Shown one piece after another: positions 62,347-64,000 of a DNA stretch of 64,000 bases. The translations under genes were made by a program, and so were the position numbers. The stretch is from Rouxiella sp. S1S-2 (GTDB taxonomy: Bacteria; Pseudomonadota; Gammaproteobacteria; Enterobacterales; Enterobacteriaceae): contig NZ_WFKL01000001.1 of NCBI RefSeq assembly GCF_009208105.1, forward strand, positions 1,178,001 to 1,242,000, read 5' to 3'. The stretch's first letter is position 1. Every line of letters starts with the position of its first letter. The notes beneath the pieces were generated by a model. It was not told the DNA's origin and made no database searches. It saw only the letters and a list, made by a program, of their open reading frames with translations.

Positions 62347-62951
62347 GTGAGATTTTTGTCTATCCTCAGGCGAATTTTATTGCCGGTGTGGATGAGGTGG
62401 GTCGTGGCCCGTTAGTGGGGGCGGTAGTGACTGCGGCGGTTATCCTTGACCCCGCGAGGCCGATTGCCGGTCTGGCTGATTCCAAAAAGCTCAGCGAAAA
62501 ACGGCGTGAGTATTTGTACCAAGAGATAAAAGAAAAAGCGCTGGCCTGGAGTCTTGGGCGCGCGGAACCTGCGGAAATTGACCAGCTGAATATTTTGCAC
62601 GCCACCATGCTGGCGATGCAAAGGGCCGTTGCCGGGCTGGCGGTGGTTCCCGATTTTGTGCTGATAGACGGTAATCGATGTCCCGTGTTGCCAATGTCTT
62701 CATTGGCGGTCGTAAAGGGTGACAGTCGCGTTGCAGAAATCAGTGCGGCGTCAATATTGGCTAAGGTGACGCGAGACCGCGAAATGGTTGAGCTTGATAG
62801 GGCATTTCCAGAGTACGGCTTTGCCAAGCACAAAGGCTATCCTACCGCCGCGCATTTAGAGCAGCTTGCACGTCTTGGCGCAACGGCGCACCATAGGCGC
62901 AGCTTCGCTCCCGTCAGACGCGCCCTTGAAGACGTGTCGCTTTCGCGTTAA
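62343..62951 (+). CDS. rnhB: RnhB, ribonuclease HII
   Basis: A 202-aa RNase that removes ribonucleotides and RNA primers from DNA. Acidic active-site residues are in [12 protein letters not shown] (Asp-Glu), the Asp of VLIDGNRCP and the Asp of [11 protein letters not shown]. It follows lpxB with a 4-bp overlap and precedes dnaE, linking lipid A synthesis and replication genes as in E. coli. Confidence 0.96.
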   Translation: MSEIFVYPQANFIAGVDEVGRGPLVGAVVTAAVILDPARPIAGLADSKKLSEKRREYLYQEIKEKALAWSLGRAEPAEIDQLNILHATMLAMQRAVAGLAVVPDFVLIDGNRCPVLPMSSLAVVKGDSRVAEISAASILAKVTRDREMVELDRAFPEYGFAKHKGYPTAAHLEQLARLGATAHHRRSFAPVRRALEDVSLSR

Positions 62952-63020
62952 TGGCGTACGGCAGAGAGCACCTATTATTTCGTTTTTTAACCGCAACTCT
63001 CCTAATTCTGGTATCTGAAT

Positions 63021-64000
63021 ATGGCTGAACCTCGTTTTATTCATCTGCGCGTACACAGTGACTACTCCATGGTTGATGGATTAGCCAAAGTTGGCCCATT
63101 GGTGAAACGAGCGGCTGCCCTCGGCATGCCTGCGATGGCTATCACAGATTTCACCAACCTTTGCGGTTTGGTCAAGTTTTATGGTTCGGCGCACGGTGCC
63201 GGCATCAAGCCGCTGATCGGCGCAGATTTCAACGTGCACAGCGAGATGTTGGGCGATGAGCTGGCGCAGTTAACCGTGTTGGCGACTAGCAATCAGGGCT
63301 ATCAAAACCTGACATTGTTGATTTCGAAAGCCTACCAGCGTGGCTATGGCGCAGCCGGTCCTATTATCGAACGCGAGTGGCTGGCAGAACTTAACGAAGG
63401 GTTGCTGCTGCTTTCGGGCGCACGTCACGGCGACATTGGTAAATTCCTCATGCGCTCCAATCAGCCGCAGGTTGAACAGTGCGTTGAGTTTTATCAGCAA
63501 TATTTCCCCAATCGTTACTATCTGGAACTGATCCGCACTGGTCGCCCAGACGAAGAGAATTACCTGCATGCGGCCATTGCATTGGCAGGCGAAAGCGGAT
63601 TACCGGTAGTGGCGACCAATGATGTCCGTTTCCTGGTTGAAGGGGACTTTGACGCGCATGAAATTCGCGTCGCTATCCACGACGGATTCACGCTCGACGA
63701 TCCTAAACGTCCCAGAAACTACACCACGCAGCAATATATGCGCAGTGAAGAGGAGATGTGCGAGCTGTTTGCCGATATCCCCGAGGCGCTGCAAAATAGC
63801 GTAGAAATTGCCAAACGCTGCAACGTGACCATTCGCCTCGGTGAGTATTTCCTGCCGCAGTTCCCGACCGGTAATATGTCGACCGAAGACTTCCTGGTGG
63901 CCTGTTCGAAGAAAGGGCTGGAGGAGCGTCTTGAGTTTCTGTTCCCCGACCCGACACTCAGGGCTGAAAAACGCCCAGAATATGACGATCGACTCGATAT
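63021..64000 (+). CDS. dnaE: DnaE, DNA polymerase III alpha subunit (5' part)
   Basis: About 326 codons of the roughly 1160-codon gene before the window ends. The N-terminal PHP domain ([20 protein letters not shown], then [14 protein letters not shown]) carries the His-rich metal-like pocket that in enterobacteria is degenerate and binds the epsilon proofreading subunit. The following [10 protein letters not shown] and THHALIR-type contacts are followed by the [20 protein letters not shown] block. The catalytic palm lies outside the window. Confidence 0.97.
   Translation, partial: MAEPRFIHLRVHSDYSMVDGLAKVGPLVKRAAALGMPAMAITDFTNLCGLVKFYGSAHGAGIKPLIGADFNVHSEMLGDELAQLTVLATSNQGYQNLTLLISKAYQRGYGAAGPIIEREWLAELNEGLLLLSGARHGDIGKFLMRSNQPQVEQCVEFYQQYFPNRYYLELIRTGRPDEENYLHAAIALAGESGLPVVATNDVRFLVEGDFDAHEIRVAIHDGFTLDDPKRPRNYTTQQYMRSEEEMCELFADIPEALQNSVEIAKRCNVTIRLGEYFLPQFPTGNMSTEDFLVACSKKGLEERLEFLFPDPTLRAEKRPEYDDRLD

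Overview
The window is a stretch of core chromosome from a member of the Enterobacterales. Nearly every protein is recognisable as the orthologue of an Escherichia coli gene, usually at similar length, with the same catalytic residues and often the same unusual start codons. Sequence and gene order differ enough that it is not Escherichia or Salmonella. A Yersiniaceae or Hafniaceae type organism is my best guess; the genus cannot be fixed from the sequence alone.

Layout. 1-4091: 3' part of tas, an AT-rich accessory patch (an orphan 102-aa gene, the C-terminal remnant of a cysteine desulfurase, an MFS transporter), then ygdR and mutH. 4092-4787: a long gene-free region carrying a DnaA-box cluster at the position of DARS2. 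4788-9502: rppH-ptsP and lgt-thyA (RNA 5' end processing, nitrogen PTS, lipoprotein maturation, dTMP synthesis). 9764-23670: four overlapping minor pseudopilin genes followed by recC-ptrA-recB-recD. 23747-31407: argA with ARG boxes, amiC, three initiator tRNA genes, mltA, tcdA, the csdAE sulfur relay and ygdI. 31418-41926: gcvB sRNA divergent from gcvA, then ygdD, rlmM, xni, ppnN, queF, syd, the csrB sRNA, an aromatic-acid-type MFS transporter, yqcC, truC and yqcA.

At about 41.95 kb the order jumps, relative to E. coli, from the 61-63 minute region to the 4 minute region: yaeH, dapD, glnD, map (minus strand), then rpsB-tsf, pyrH, frr, dxr and the long envelope cluster uppS-cdsA-rseP-bamA-skp-lpxD-fabZ-lpxA-lpxB-rnhB-dnaE, which runs off the right edge. 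This half couples translation, isoprenoid and phospholipid synthesis, outer-membrane protein assembly and lipid A synthesis.

Non-coding content is rich for a core region: two global regulatory RNAs (GcvB and CsrB) with readable promoters, a likely UvrY site, an rpsB leader, an ERIC element between rpsB and tsf, three initiator tRNAs and many intrinsic terminators. I did not find a convincing undescribed multi-gene system, CRISPR array, prophage or intact insertion sequence. The least explained part is the small accessory patch at 0.84-3.0 kb.
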